From: Phalacrocorax aristotelis
Taxonomy: Eukaryota; Chordata; Aves; Suliformes; Phalacrocoracidae
Assembly (NCBI RefSeq): GCF_949628215.1
Contig: NC_134280.1
Location: 51,672,621 to 51,736,620, forward strand
Reading direction: 5' to 3'
DNA length: 64,000 nucleotides
Part shown: in pieces, positions 35,198 through 45,652 of the stretch
How the letters are laid out: the number at the start of each line of letters is the position of its first letter
Numbering within the stretch: position 1 is the first letter of the stretch
Notes under the pieces: generated by a model
The model's database searches: none
The model's input: only the letters and a program-made list of their open reading frames with translations
Told to the model about the DNA's origin: nothing
Translations under genes and position numbers: made by a program

Positions 35198-38050
35198 GTA
35201 CAGTTTAATTTGAATTTTTTAAATCCTAATTAATTTTAACTAAGAAACCATAGATCCAGATATATTGTGCTCAAGCCTGATTTAATAATTTCAACTTCTG
35301 CATGATCTTAGCGTAAAACTCTGCACGATTTAAGTCTTTTATGTGTTAATTTAGTTACAACACTATGTATGAGGTACAGAACTAGGAATACTGCACACAT
35401 TTTTCTCTTTTATGATGCACTGCAAAGAGCAGGCACTTTACCAAGTGGTTTTTTCTAAGGCTTAGACTAGTCTCAGTGGAGAGGTGGTCCCCGCCCTCCA
35501 GAGAGAGAGGCCTAGTCAGGGCAGGGTGAATTGTCCAGCAACTCTCCAGAGAAGACCATCCTCTGAGGCTAAATACCTAACTTCAAGGTAGCCTAAAGGT
35601 AGCTTAAGGCTTCAACCCCATCCTCAGTCCTAGGGTAAGTTACAAGTTGGGATGTTGTTACCATTACTCAACCTTGCCTGTAAAACCATCCTCCGTTTCT
35701 GTTAATTGCAGGGAACCTAGGTAGGTAAGAAAGATTGGCATAGGCTTGCCTATAGGATTTTTTGACCTGCAGTTATTTCCAGCATAACAACTTTGTTTGG
35801 AGAGGAGTCAGTCGTCAGTGTAGTACCGTGTCTCTTACGTACCTATGTCTTTAATCCAGCTTGCTGGGGTTGTGGCTGTAAAGTAGCCCCAATGGCACAA
35901 AGCTTAGCCTGAGGATACACAGGTGAAAGCTGTGCTGGGGCTCTGACTGTTTCAGCTATATGTCAGCCCCGCCATTTATGGCCCAAAGTCCCATTCCTGA
36001 ATGGAGTGAAATGGAGCTTTAGTTCCTGGCTCCACCTCTCTCTCAGACTCAGCGTACATGCAGAAAGGACGACATTGTTAATCTAATTAATACTACGTAA
36101 CTCCAGATTAACCCATGGTTTTTGTTTTGGTTTGTTTGAGGGTTTGTTTGTTTTGTATGGTATACCACTAGCAGCAGCATGAGAGAGCCTGGGGTCAGCG
36201 TTCCACTCATATTCCCACTAATGTTAGCTTAGACAGAATGGCATGTATCTTACCTTCTCATATGGCACATATTGGCTGCAGCTTTTTAATGCAAATGCCT
36301 GACTCCTCACAGGCACAAATTCAGTAGAGTTTTGGCCTTTGTTTTCCAGTAGAGTAAGCAGATATGCTTAGGAAAAAAGATAAGCATATGGCAGAGAGAC
36401 TGTAAAGCTGTTGTTAATATATTACTTTTTTTGTTTTTTTTTTAAATCACACTTTTGAACATCTATTCAGCATTTAGGGAATCTAAAAAATATGTTAAAA
36501 ACCCAGCAGCCCATGTTAGAGTCCTTCTCATAGACCTTGCATATTTGAGGTATTTAAGAAAATAGTCTTTCTGACAGAAAGAAACTAGTTTCCCTAGGAG
36601 AAGACACTTCAGACAATTAAAAAATGCTAATATTCCTAGTAAATGCTGTGAAACACAGAGAAAACGCCTCAGAAGACAAAGGATTTTTAGTCTGTCTTCC
36701 AGCTGCACTATGTGATTGAATAAAATCGATGACAAAAGTGTTGATGCAGTGTAACCTGAAATGAATTGGGCTCCCTCTATTGTTGCTGTTACAACGTTGT
36801 TCTGGCCCTAAGCCTGTGACAGCTTTTGTTTTTCATGTTAACAATCTCATACTTAGAGTCATACAGCACATGTGGCAGAAGAATCTTCCTTCAGTCATGC
36901 ATGCTTGAAATTATAAAACAAATTCAGCCACTGAGGTTTTATTATGCAGCTGTCCCCAGAGGTGTTCCACTGCTGGGAAGTAGATGGCAGCATTCAGGAG
37001 ATACCTCCAAAAGGCACTTGCTTACTGTAAAATAGCACACTAAAGCCTAGCAATCTTACTTCACTTTGGAAGAACAGGAAATGAAGATAAAGAAAAAAAG
37101 GGTTATAAAGCTGTTATTTATAAAGTAGTATGTGTGTTATTCAAGTACTCTTTCAAAGTACTTATTAACAGGAACTACTATTTATGTAAAGACTAAATTT
37201 TAAGTGGTCAAATGAAGTGCTTAAAATAGAATTCATACAAAAAAGTTCTACCTGGCAAACCTTTATTTCAATGACAGCTTTTACAGTGGTGTTGCAAAGG
37301 AATAGTAACAACCACTTAGATTAATGTACTAAATGCTTCAACTGGAAGGAAAGCAAGACTCTTTTCCCCATCCCCTTTTCTGATGAAGTAATCTGCTGGA
37401 GGCAGCACAGCAGGTCAGTAGTTGGGCCGGGAGAAGAACCACCACCTCCCTGCTGCTTCTCTTGAATAGGCCGAGTAGAAAGACACATACATTGTTGACG
37501 AGGCATTGATGGTTATGATTAATGCATGGGCAGTCTCCAGTGATTCCCCCAGAGGAACTCTGCACATGTACGCTTGGAAAAGTAAAGTACAGTAAAGTAA
37601 TCCACAACGTCCTTTGGGTCAGGGAATAACCTGATTGTCTTTCAAAGCAATAGCTACAGCGATAAGCACACAGCCCCACAGCTGTGGGTTGCTACTGGAA
37701 AATATTTCTGAGCAAAAGACATCCAAACTGTTTTTTTTTTCCAATATACCTCTTCCCAGCATCTGGTGGCTGCCTTTCATGGAGAAGTCAACTCTCCCGT
37801 GCTCTCACTGTTCATTCTGTAAAACAGCAACGCAGATAAGAACCAAAGGCAGACAGAAACTAGGAACAGAATAAGGACATGAGCTGGCAGGAAAAGCAGT
37901 ATGTTGTATGTCTTCCTGTGTGTGAACAAAACCAGTGTAAGCGTGCTTTTTCTCTCTTTTTTTTTTTTTCTTGTTTCAATAAATAGGTGCATTTTTACTT
38001 ACTGAAAAACGATTGTTTGTTGTTTTGTTTTGTTTTTTTTTTTCTCTTAG
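35198..38050 (+). other. TSPAN4: TSPAN4 intron (2.9 kb)
   Basis: The donor is GTACAG and the acceptor TTTTTTTTTTCTCTTAG. It contains T-rich runs (about 36425-36443 and 37731-37740) and single-copy sequence. No repeat family was recognised. Confidence 0.9.
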
Positions 38051-38119
38051 ATTCTTGGACTCACATTTGCGATGACCATGTATTGTCAGGTAGTCAAGGC
38101 AGACACCTACTGTGCATAG
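38051..38119 (+). CDS. TSPAN4: TSPAN4 last coding exon, TM4 and C-terminal tail
   Basis: The exon starts in phase 0 and carries 22 codons plus the stop TAG (38117-38119). It reads ILGLTFAMTMYCQVVKADTY followed by Cys-Ala, identical to the human tetraspanin-4 C-terminus. It completes TM4. The short cytoplasmic tail includes cysteines typical of palmitoylation sites in tetraspanins. With the three exons upstream it gives 128 of about 239 residues; the other 111 are outside the window. Confidence 0.98.
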   Translation: MLGLTFAMTMYCQVVKADTYCA

Positions 38120-40756
38120 ATACCATTCCCAATCTTTCTGCTCCTCCTCCAAAGGACACAGGAGAAATCTCCTTCGTGCTTATTCATCTGACCTTCCCCC
38201 CTCCCCTTTGTACTATAAACTGTGTATAATGCTATCTTTCTGAAGATTTTGTGAATCACCCCACTCTACCGAAGGAGGAAGAAAAGGAAAAGTCAGTACT
38301 TGAACTGGCACAGGTAAGAAGCAGCCTTGTCTTTAAGCAGAAGAAAGCCTCCAAAGAGCAACGGTTCCTGGCCTATAGCAAAGGCAAAGGGGGCTGCTTA
38401 CGAGGGACCGATCTGCAAACTGATATTAGGAAAAGATTGCACTGAGGCAACCTCTGTGAAACCTGCCAGGTTGCCTTTCCGCATTTCACAGTCTGGAAGA
38501 GAGGGCATAGAAAATGCATAGTCTTCAGGATGGAAAGACAGAGTAGCTAGCACTGAATGCAATTGTAATTTTACTACAGTTTGCGCACAGCTAAAGTGTC
38601 AAGATCAAGCAGCCCTGCCTCCAAGTGTCTCAAGATGATTTTGTAGCCAGGAGAGGATCATCTTCAGAAACGTGTTATTTTAAAGGAGTACTTTTAATCT
38701 TATGCACTGCAAAGTCAGGCTTTTAATCAGAATCTGTACAGTGAGATCTGGCTGCTATGGGAAAACAATATTGGACATTGTCTCACTTATTAATTGCCAG
38801 TGGCATATAGATGTTGACCATATATGTAATATATATTACATTCATATACACACACTGTTCTGAAAGGAGGCGAAAATACCCAGCATCTAACCTCAGAAGG
38901 AGGGAACCTTTCCATCCCATTTTACATTCCAACTGAAATAACCAAGTATTATTTCTTGTAGGAGGCACTATCACTTATACCTCTGGGAAACAAGTAATTA
39001 CTTTCAGCTGTAGCTTCATTTCAGTAAACAACTTGTGAGTGGGCTCTCTCTGTCATTCTACTATGGTTTTATTTTTTATCATCCCTGTTTCATGTTAGTC
39101 TGCCAAAAAATATCACTCATTTCCACACCTGAAGAGCTGTCAGCTGTTCTTTCCCTGAATGTCACCATTTCATTAATTTACTTTGGGATATCATCATCTG
39201 CAGGTATGATAGAGTTTGCCTTGCTGAGGAAAAATCTTTTGCACATTGCTCATTTTTCTGAGAGTTATTAAGACTTCAGATGTTTTTATGCTTAGCTTTT
39301 TTTTTTTTTCCCCAGCTGCATGCTTGCAACAGCCAAGACAGAGTCTTTGTTAGAACTGGAGTTACCTCTCAGTTCTGTTTTTCAGACCCATCTCCCTCCG
39401 CCTGGATGTTGGCTAGAATATGCCACACACTTTCTGGAATTTGCAGAAATCAAAATCATAACTTTCCCTAGCCATTAAAAAAAAAAAAAAAGGACACACA
39501 GCAAACAAAAACCACCAAAACACCAGTTGTCTGATTTCCCCACCCTGCATTGGTAACTGAAGTAATTTATGTAGTACCTTTCTGTGCACACCTTCTAGCG
39601 ATGACATTAAGAATCAGATGTCTCCTATTGTGCAAACAAACAATTCCCCATCAGCAAGAGGCTGCAGATAATGCACATGGGATGGCAAGAAGCTGAAGCA
39701 CCCCAGGGAAAGGACACAGCAGGGAGCAGGGAAACAAAGCAATGCAGCTGGCCTGCTCCCTGCAGCCAGCCTTTGAGGACCTCTCAGCCACCAACAACAG
39801 ACCACAGACACAACCACGGTGCCCTGTTTTCCCAGAAAGCTCAATGCAGCCATTCTTACTGTGACAGACTAGAAGAATGCATCAAGTTCAGGCAAAAAAA
39901 AGTTACCCTGTACCTTCAGTGCTTACAACAGCAGGTCTCAGCTATGAGTGACATTTTGCTTGCTTTGATTTAAAGGCAATTTCCAGCAGTAAAGTTGGAC
40001 TTACCAGCCCACAGCCTATTGAACAAGCTCCTTAACACCCGTAAGTAACCCTGTTCTGGAGCTGCACCATTGACAAATACTACCCTCACTGCTTAGGTTT
40101 TGGGGGTTGTTTCTTTTTTTTCTTTTTCTACCTCTTTGCAGGAAATCAACAGTCTTCTCACCCTCGGGCCCGAACTACATGTTTTGCAGGGAAGTGCTTA
40201 GGACAGTCTGGTGTGTGAAAGAACAAGCATCTTCCAAAATCCCAAACCCCACTACCTTTATTCATCAACCTCTGTAGCATGGGGCAGTTAGCTGTGCAGG
40301 CTAAGTTGAAAGTAATGTGCATTTTTTGGTGGATTCCCAGTCACTCACTATCACAGCAACCTCACCACCACTAAAAGATTTTATTGTCATGCTCACAAGC
40401 CTTGACAAATGTTAACAGACCTTGACCCAGGACAGAAGTTAAACTGAGTGAATACCCCACACACAAGTGCCCTGTACCCTAAGCAAGAGACTTACTCTTG
40501 GTGTTAAAATCACATCAGTCTCACTGCTCTCTGAGCCCAGGCTGACCTGTCAACAGTCATGCTCTTCAAAAGTTGGTGTAAGTTCATGCCTTCCCTCTCT
40601 CTGCTCTGTTCCTTTCTTACCTGCAATAAACACGATTACAGGTGAGATGTACCAATAGTTCTTGCCATGGTTTATAGTTTGTACGCACAGGTGCTCCTGC
40701 TCACAGCTCAGAGTTTCCACCCCTGAAAAGCAGCATAATACAGTGACGAATACCTT

Positions 40757-40762
40757 AATAAA
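40757..40762 (+). terminator. TSPAN4: Poly(A) signal, probable TSPAN4 end
   Basis: This is an AATAAA hexamer on the plus strand, followed within about 10 bases by a T-rich tract. An alternative AATAAA lies upstream at 40625-40630. It is the last canonical plus-strand signal before the composition shift at about 40.8 kb. Confidence 0.5.
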
Positions 40763-41033
40763 ACATTGATTTTTTTTATTTTTTTAAGAAAGATAAAAGG
40801 TAGACAAGTCTATTTGTAGTGATCCCTGCCATTAAAAATTAACAGAGGCAGCAGGCTGACGATGGCTCAGTTGATAAAAGCAAACCATTGTGCAAAAGAG
40901 CTCCCAGAGAGGACAACTCTCATCAATTTGCCTGATGGAAGCGTAGGGAGAAGAGAGATCACAAACTCATCCTGTGAGTCTCCCAGTAGTATGTGCTGAG
41001 CTCTTAGAGAAGGCTGCTAGACTTCAGCTAAAC
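40760..41033 (-). other. Candidate terminal exon of an unrecognised minus-strand transcript
   Basis: The minus strand shows an acceptor with a good pyrimidine run (TTTTGTTTCTTCTGTAG) directly before 41033, then about 270 bases to the poly(A) signal at 40775-40780. In the phase set by the two candidate exons upstream, translation ends after two more residues (Phe-Ser, stop). This is a splice-pattern prediction and no protein family is recognised. Confidence 0.3.
40775..40780 (-). terminator. Minus-strand poly(A) signal facing TSPAN4
   Basis: TTTATT on the plus strand gives AATAAA on the minus strand. It lies about 250 bases downstream (minus sense) of a good splice acceptor at 41034, as expected for a short terminal exon of a minus-strand transcript. 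The hexamer is within 20 bases of the plus-strand signal, so the two transcripts would overlap at their ends. Confidence 0.35.
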
Positions 41034-41186
41034 CTACAGAAGAAACAAAATGAGAAACAGAGACTGAACACAGCTCACACTTTGTGGGTCCTTCCAATAA
41101 TTTTCCACAGTTTAGGGGTTTTTATGACAAGATAAACTGCCTCAGTTTTCAATAACTCATCTATAGGGAGTATAAGCAATACTCAC

Positions 41187-41231
41187 TTCGCAAATCCCAG
41201 TCGCTGCAACAGAAATGTACAGCACCAACTG
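41187..41231 (-). other. Candidate minus-strand exon (45 bp)
   Basis: The acceptor is CTTTCTTTTCAG, with a NAGNAG arrangement since CAG follows directly, and the donor is GAA|GTGAGT. In the frame that links to the neighbouring candidates it reads SWCCTFLLQRLGFA. All three frames are open, so coding capacity is not proven. Confidence 0.3.
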
Positions 41232-41500
41232 CTGAAAAGAAAGGAAAAGAAAAAAAGAAAAAAAACAGACCACACATAGCTGCTAATAATTCCTTTTTTT
41301 TTTTTTTAAACATTACCCTTACACTGCCAGCTGAGCTGCTACTGCAACTTGTTTATAATTTGAACTGGACTATTTTCTATACTTGATGTTATTAACTCTC
41401 TTCACACAGGCCAAACAGATGTTATGGTGCTTAAGGCATTACCAGCACAATCCAGTTTCAAACCTCTGAACATACTGCATATAACAAGCCTCAGACTTAC

Positions 41501-41563
41501 CATATTTTCTTTTTGAAATCATTGCATCCTTTCTCTGGTGATGAGGTCAGACTATTTTGTGAT
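41501..41563 (-). other. Candidate minus-strand exon (63 bp)
   Basis: The acceptor is TTGCTGTTACAG and the donor ATG|GTAAGT. Only one frame is open, reading SQNSLTSSPEKGCNDFKKKI. That frame is the one that joins in phase to the 45-bp candidate and to a 48-bp candidate at 43076-43123. No known protein is recognised. Confidence 0.3.
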
Positions 41564-42002
41564 CTGTAACAGCAAGAATCTTTTTTTAAAAACAAACAAA
41601 CAAAAAGGGTAGTTCCACATTATGCATAAAACTTTATGCTGAACTGGCTGATTATAAACACCCTGTAGTACATAATACCCATTTAAAAGGTTGCTTTACG
41701 TATGCAGAGCAACACAGAAGTCATTCCAGTTGCTTCCATTAGTGTTCTGTCACTTTTCGTAAAGTCTTTTATATTATTTTCACTTCTTAAGATGAAGGAC
41801 TCGATACATTTAAATTAAAGACAGAACCAAAGGCAACAAAGACATTGAAGGATAGCACTCCTAATTTACACTCACTGCTCTTCCTGCTTAGTAACAAGAT
41901 GTGAAGGCACAGGGTGCGTGGCTGGACCCACTGAATTCAGCAACATCAGGATGAAGCTTTTTGATTCAGTCTGATTACTTCCCTCTTTTCATGTTCGCAA
42001 TT

Positions 42003-42030
42003 ATAATAATATATATGTGTATATATATTT
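42003..42030. repeat. TA-rich simple repeat
   Basis: This is an AT/TA dinucleotide run with one TGTG interruption. It is low complexity. Confidence 0.75.
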
Positions 42031-44501
42031 AATAGAATATGGTTTATTTTCCTGTACACTGTCAGTAGCAGCCAAATATTACTGCTTGTACAACAGGATT
42101 ATTTAGCTCCACATTTTATAGTGCACACTCACTGAAATTCACTCCAGTTTCTGTTCTACGAATACTTCTTTGTTCCTCCCCCTCAAAGAATATGAACTCC
42201 TAAAGGTTTATTCTTCCATTTAATAATTACCATTTGAATGCAGCATTGTATGATTTAAAATACAGAGAGGAAGGAACTGCACAAATGCTGTAAAAATATT
42301 TTATCTTGTATCAGCAATACGGCTGCTATGTGAATCCACCCCAAACCCCTCACTTCTGGCAAATAATTAAGAACTCTACGCCTTTCAGTGCGCGTGGCTC
42401 CCGCTGCCTCTCCCCCCACTCACAGCTAGGGTAGGAGGCTGTTGGCACAGAGAAAGTCGAAGCCATTCACTTACCCTTAGCTTCATTGTCGTGCTATAGA
42501 TGTGGCACCAACGGTAAGCAACAGAAACCAGCAGTTGATTGTGACGTTTATTTTAAAACCAGACTCCTCATTAACTTTGTCTGCAAAGATTCTTGCTAAG
42601 TGTGAATGATCTTACTAGATACCGAGTTAGGCAATCCACAGTAAGAAAACAGGTCAGGACTTGCCATGGGAAATTTTGTTTGGATTCCATTGTGAATTCT
42701 CCTAGATTGTCACCGGTACCTTACCGCAGTGGGCAGGTCTCCTCAGTTCCTTGGCATTTTGTTGCTGCAACTACAATGAAACATTTTTGTGCATTCATAT
42801 AATGAACAAAATTTAAAATACAAGTTTTATTTTTCAAAAGTTATTAAATATTCTTTAAAGTTTAAAACAGAATGTCTTTTGTATTCTTTACAATCAACTA
42901 TATTACAAGCTATACAGTGAGTATATACGTACCCAAAGACATGTGTGCAAGTGTGCACACAGTGTATGCAATAAAAAAAGGTACACAGTATACTTTTTTG
43001 TCATTTCTCATTACCTATCTTTGATTTGACCTATCCTTCCTTACAGACTTTTTTTTTTATTATTAAGTGGCTTACCCATGCCCAGATAAATTTACACCCC
43101 TTCTGTTTCCTCTTAAGGGCAACCTGAAATTATGTGATAGCCGATATCAATTCAGAAAATACTGGGAGATCAGGTTTACAGGGTAACAAAATACTTAGAC
43201 CCAACATCAATTATTATCTGTTTTGAACTTTGTTACTGATAATTTTGAAACAAAAGGCCTTTCTTTTTCTGAGATGGCTGCTTAGATTCAGAAATTACAT
43301 AGAACTTCAAAAATTAACACCAGACTGTGTTAAAATGGAGCAGCGAGGAACTCCTACAATTTCAGATCAGAAAAAGGCCTGGTTAGCCAGGTATCTTGTC
43401 TGAAGTCATGTCTAACACTGACTTTTTCAATACAATTTAGTTTACCCTCCAGGTCAAACAGCTTCGCAAGTGAAATTGCTTCTTAACTGGGTGCATTTTG
43501 AGCAACACCACAGGCATACCATTGAAAGTTTAAAGGTAGATGCAGCCTCAGAGGAGACACCCAGAGTTTTTAGAAGTTGTTGCAGGAAATCTCACGAAAG
43601 ATAACCCAAACCTTTGGTGGAAGTTTCTTACAACTCCCTCAGTTCAGTAGGCATACTTATAGTGCTTGAATTTTCTTCATTCCATTAAGTGTACCACTAG
43701 ATGGTCTCATTAACCACATCTATCTTTAATCTCTTTCTGACTTTATGGAACTTTCCACATCAGTCTTACGTTGTAGCACTGAATTTCACAATTTCATCAT
43801 GCCATATACATTTAAAAGAACCCTTCTTATATGGATTTTAACATGTTGCCTTCAATTTCATTTATTCACCATTGGTTCTATACTTCAGGAATGCCAACTT
43901 AATGATTCTTACAGAAATATATGGGCACAGAGCAGCTCTATTACCTTTACAGCCTAATTTGTCTTTCCACTAAAGCTTAAACCTGGCTAATAGAGTACGC
44001 AATTGATTTTCAAGATCCCATTGTTTCAAAAACCTAAGCCCAGCGTACCTCCCCCCAGCAACTATCCTAGTTCAGTTGGTTTTGTTTTTTCAACTACATG
44101 TTGGCATAGACAGCGGTGTTTCTATTTTAATCAACAACTAGCCTACTATTTCAACTCACATCCTGCTATTTTCCTCAAGTATACTTAACACAACCTGGGA
44201 AAATCAGGCTTAGCTAATTATACTAGCTGTGTAAAACAAAGTACTTTCTGTCTGCATGATGATAATTTTCAAAGCGACTTAAGGGAAGCCTGTGAAATTT
44301 CATCCAAAGTTCTGTCTTGACACATCAAAAGTGCAGAATACAGAGCCCTATGTTTCTTACCTTCCCATATGTTAAAAAACACAAGCAAGTAAAGACTCTA
44401 TTAACTCACAGAGTGAGTACAGTTTGAAAGGCTGTTCTTCTCAAATCCCATCAGTTGCCCACATAGGTAATTTCACTGTAGGCCTTGCTCCACCCTCCCA
44501 T

Positions 44502-44514
44502 CCCCCCCCCCCCC
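44502..44514. repeat. Poly(C) run (13 C)
   Basis: Thirteen consecutive C bases, a slippage-prone homopolymer. Confidence 0.85.
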
Positions 44515-45636
44515 AATGTTTCCCCATAGAAACACTGTATATATTTCTGTTCACTAGAAATCATGGGTTTTGTTGACCTGTAAGAACAGCTTAGTTTACA
44601 TTTGTCCTTCCAACGGCCAGAAAGCACTACCAAATCTACACCAGTGTATGTTAGGCAGCTACATGCGGGGCCTGTAAGTCATCTTGCAGTGCATCATTTT
44701 TTAATGAAGAAATGGCTGATCAGTTAAACTGGTTTCTCAAACAACTCCCTGGTAACTTTTATGCAGAATTGTTTAGGCAGAACATTTTATTACTACAGAA
44801 TTGCTGTCGAGCAGACTTCCCTGTACTTGCGGTTACAAGAATAACTTGAGAGAATGGGATTCTTATCTGCTATAAACCTCCCTTTACATTCCCATGGCAC
44901 TGCAGTTACAGAATATGGTTCAACTCACAGCCAACAAAATAAAATATAAAACTGTGTACAATTAAATCTATACAAAACAAAGTATACAGTGTAAAAAAAC
45001 CCAGTTGTTAATGTGTATTGCTTATGTGTCTATTTTTCCAAATGGACAGCAACAAGAGTTTCAGGTGTAAAGCATTCATCCTGAAGATACTAAAAATTAC
45101 TATAGAAATAAAGGGATTTCAGGAACTGGTTTGTGAAAGTCTATTCAGATGCACCTCATTACCTCCCTCCTCCACAAATACCCTTTCTTGGCTGTAAAGC
45201 TTCAGCCCATCGCTGCTCCACCCCTTCCACCTCTACTGTACCATTTAAATCTACTGTTCTGCACACAGGGATGCCTGGTTATCAAGGTCCCAGTCTGCCA
45301 AATGCAGAGGGCATTCAGTTATTTGTATTTTATGACCTTAAGTGCCCAAGGATAGGCATCTTACATGGCTTTACAAAATTCAGGTTTGACACTGAGTTAG
45401 GAGACCGTAGTCCCGACACAGCAGAGAAGAGTGAGTACTGTAACAAAGTAATTCATGTCAGCCTAGTTACGGACCTACCAAGAGACTAAATCTGAATTGC
45501 TCTCAATGTCCTCAGTTCCCTGATGCAAGCCTGCAAATGGCTAGATGAGCACTGTTATCAAGCCGAACTGCCACGAGTTGTTTAGCATTCTCCAGAGAGA
45601 CTAATGCTGTGGAGATTATTTTTTTTCCTGTTTCTT

Positions 45637-45652
45637 CCCCCCCCCCCCCCCC
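45637..45652. repeat. Poly(C) run (16 C)
   Basis: Sixteen consecutive C bases follow a T-rich, pyrimidine-only stretch. The minus strand is poly(G). The exact length is prone to sequencing error. Confidence 0.85.

Larger units (their letters stand above)
38120..40780 (+). other. TSPAN4: Probable TSPAN4 3' UTR
   Basis: There is no AATAAA on the plus strand until 40625-40630, and a second follows at 40757-40762, so the 3' UTR is inferred to run about 2.5-2.7 kb. A strong donor (CAG|GTAAGAA at 38311) and a strong acceptor (T-run then CCCCAG ending at 39315) would allow a 1-kb intron within it. An A15 run follows ATTAAA at 39474-39491. A cryptic poly(A) site could end some transcripts there. Confidence 0.55.

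Noticed and set aside
23962..38119. TSPAN9 instead of TSPAN4
   Set aside because: The exon sequences (SNYTDWFEVYN, GLHSPGTWWKA, CQVVKADTY) match TSPAN4 almost exactly and differ strongly from TSPAN9; the CHID1 neighbour also fits TSPAN4.
39474..39491. ATTAAA plus A15 run as the tail of a processed pseudogene
   Set aside because: No coding similarity or target duplication could be seen upstream. It may equally be a simple A tract in the 3' UTR.
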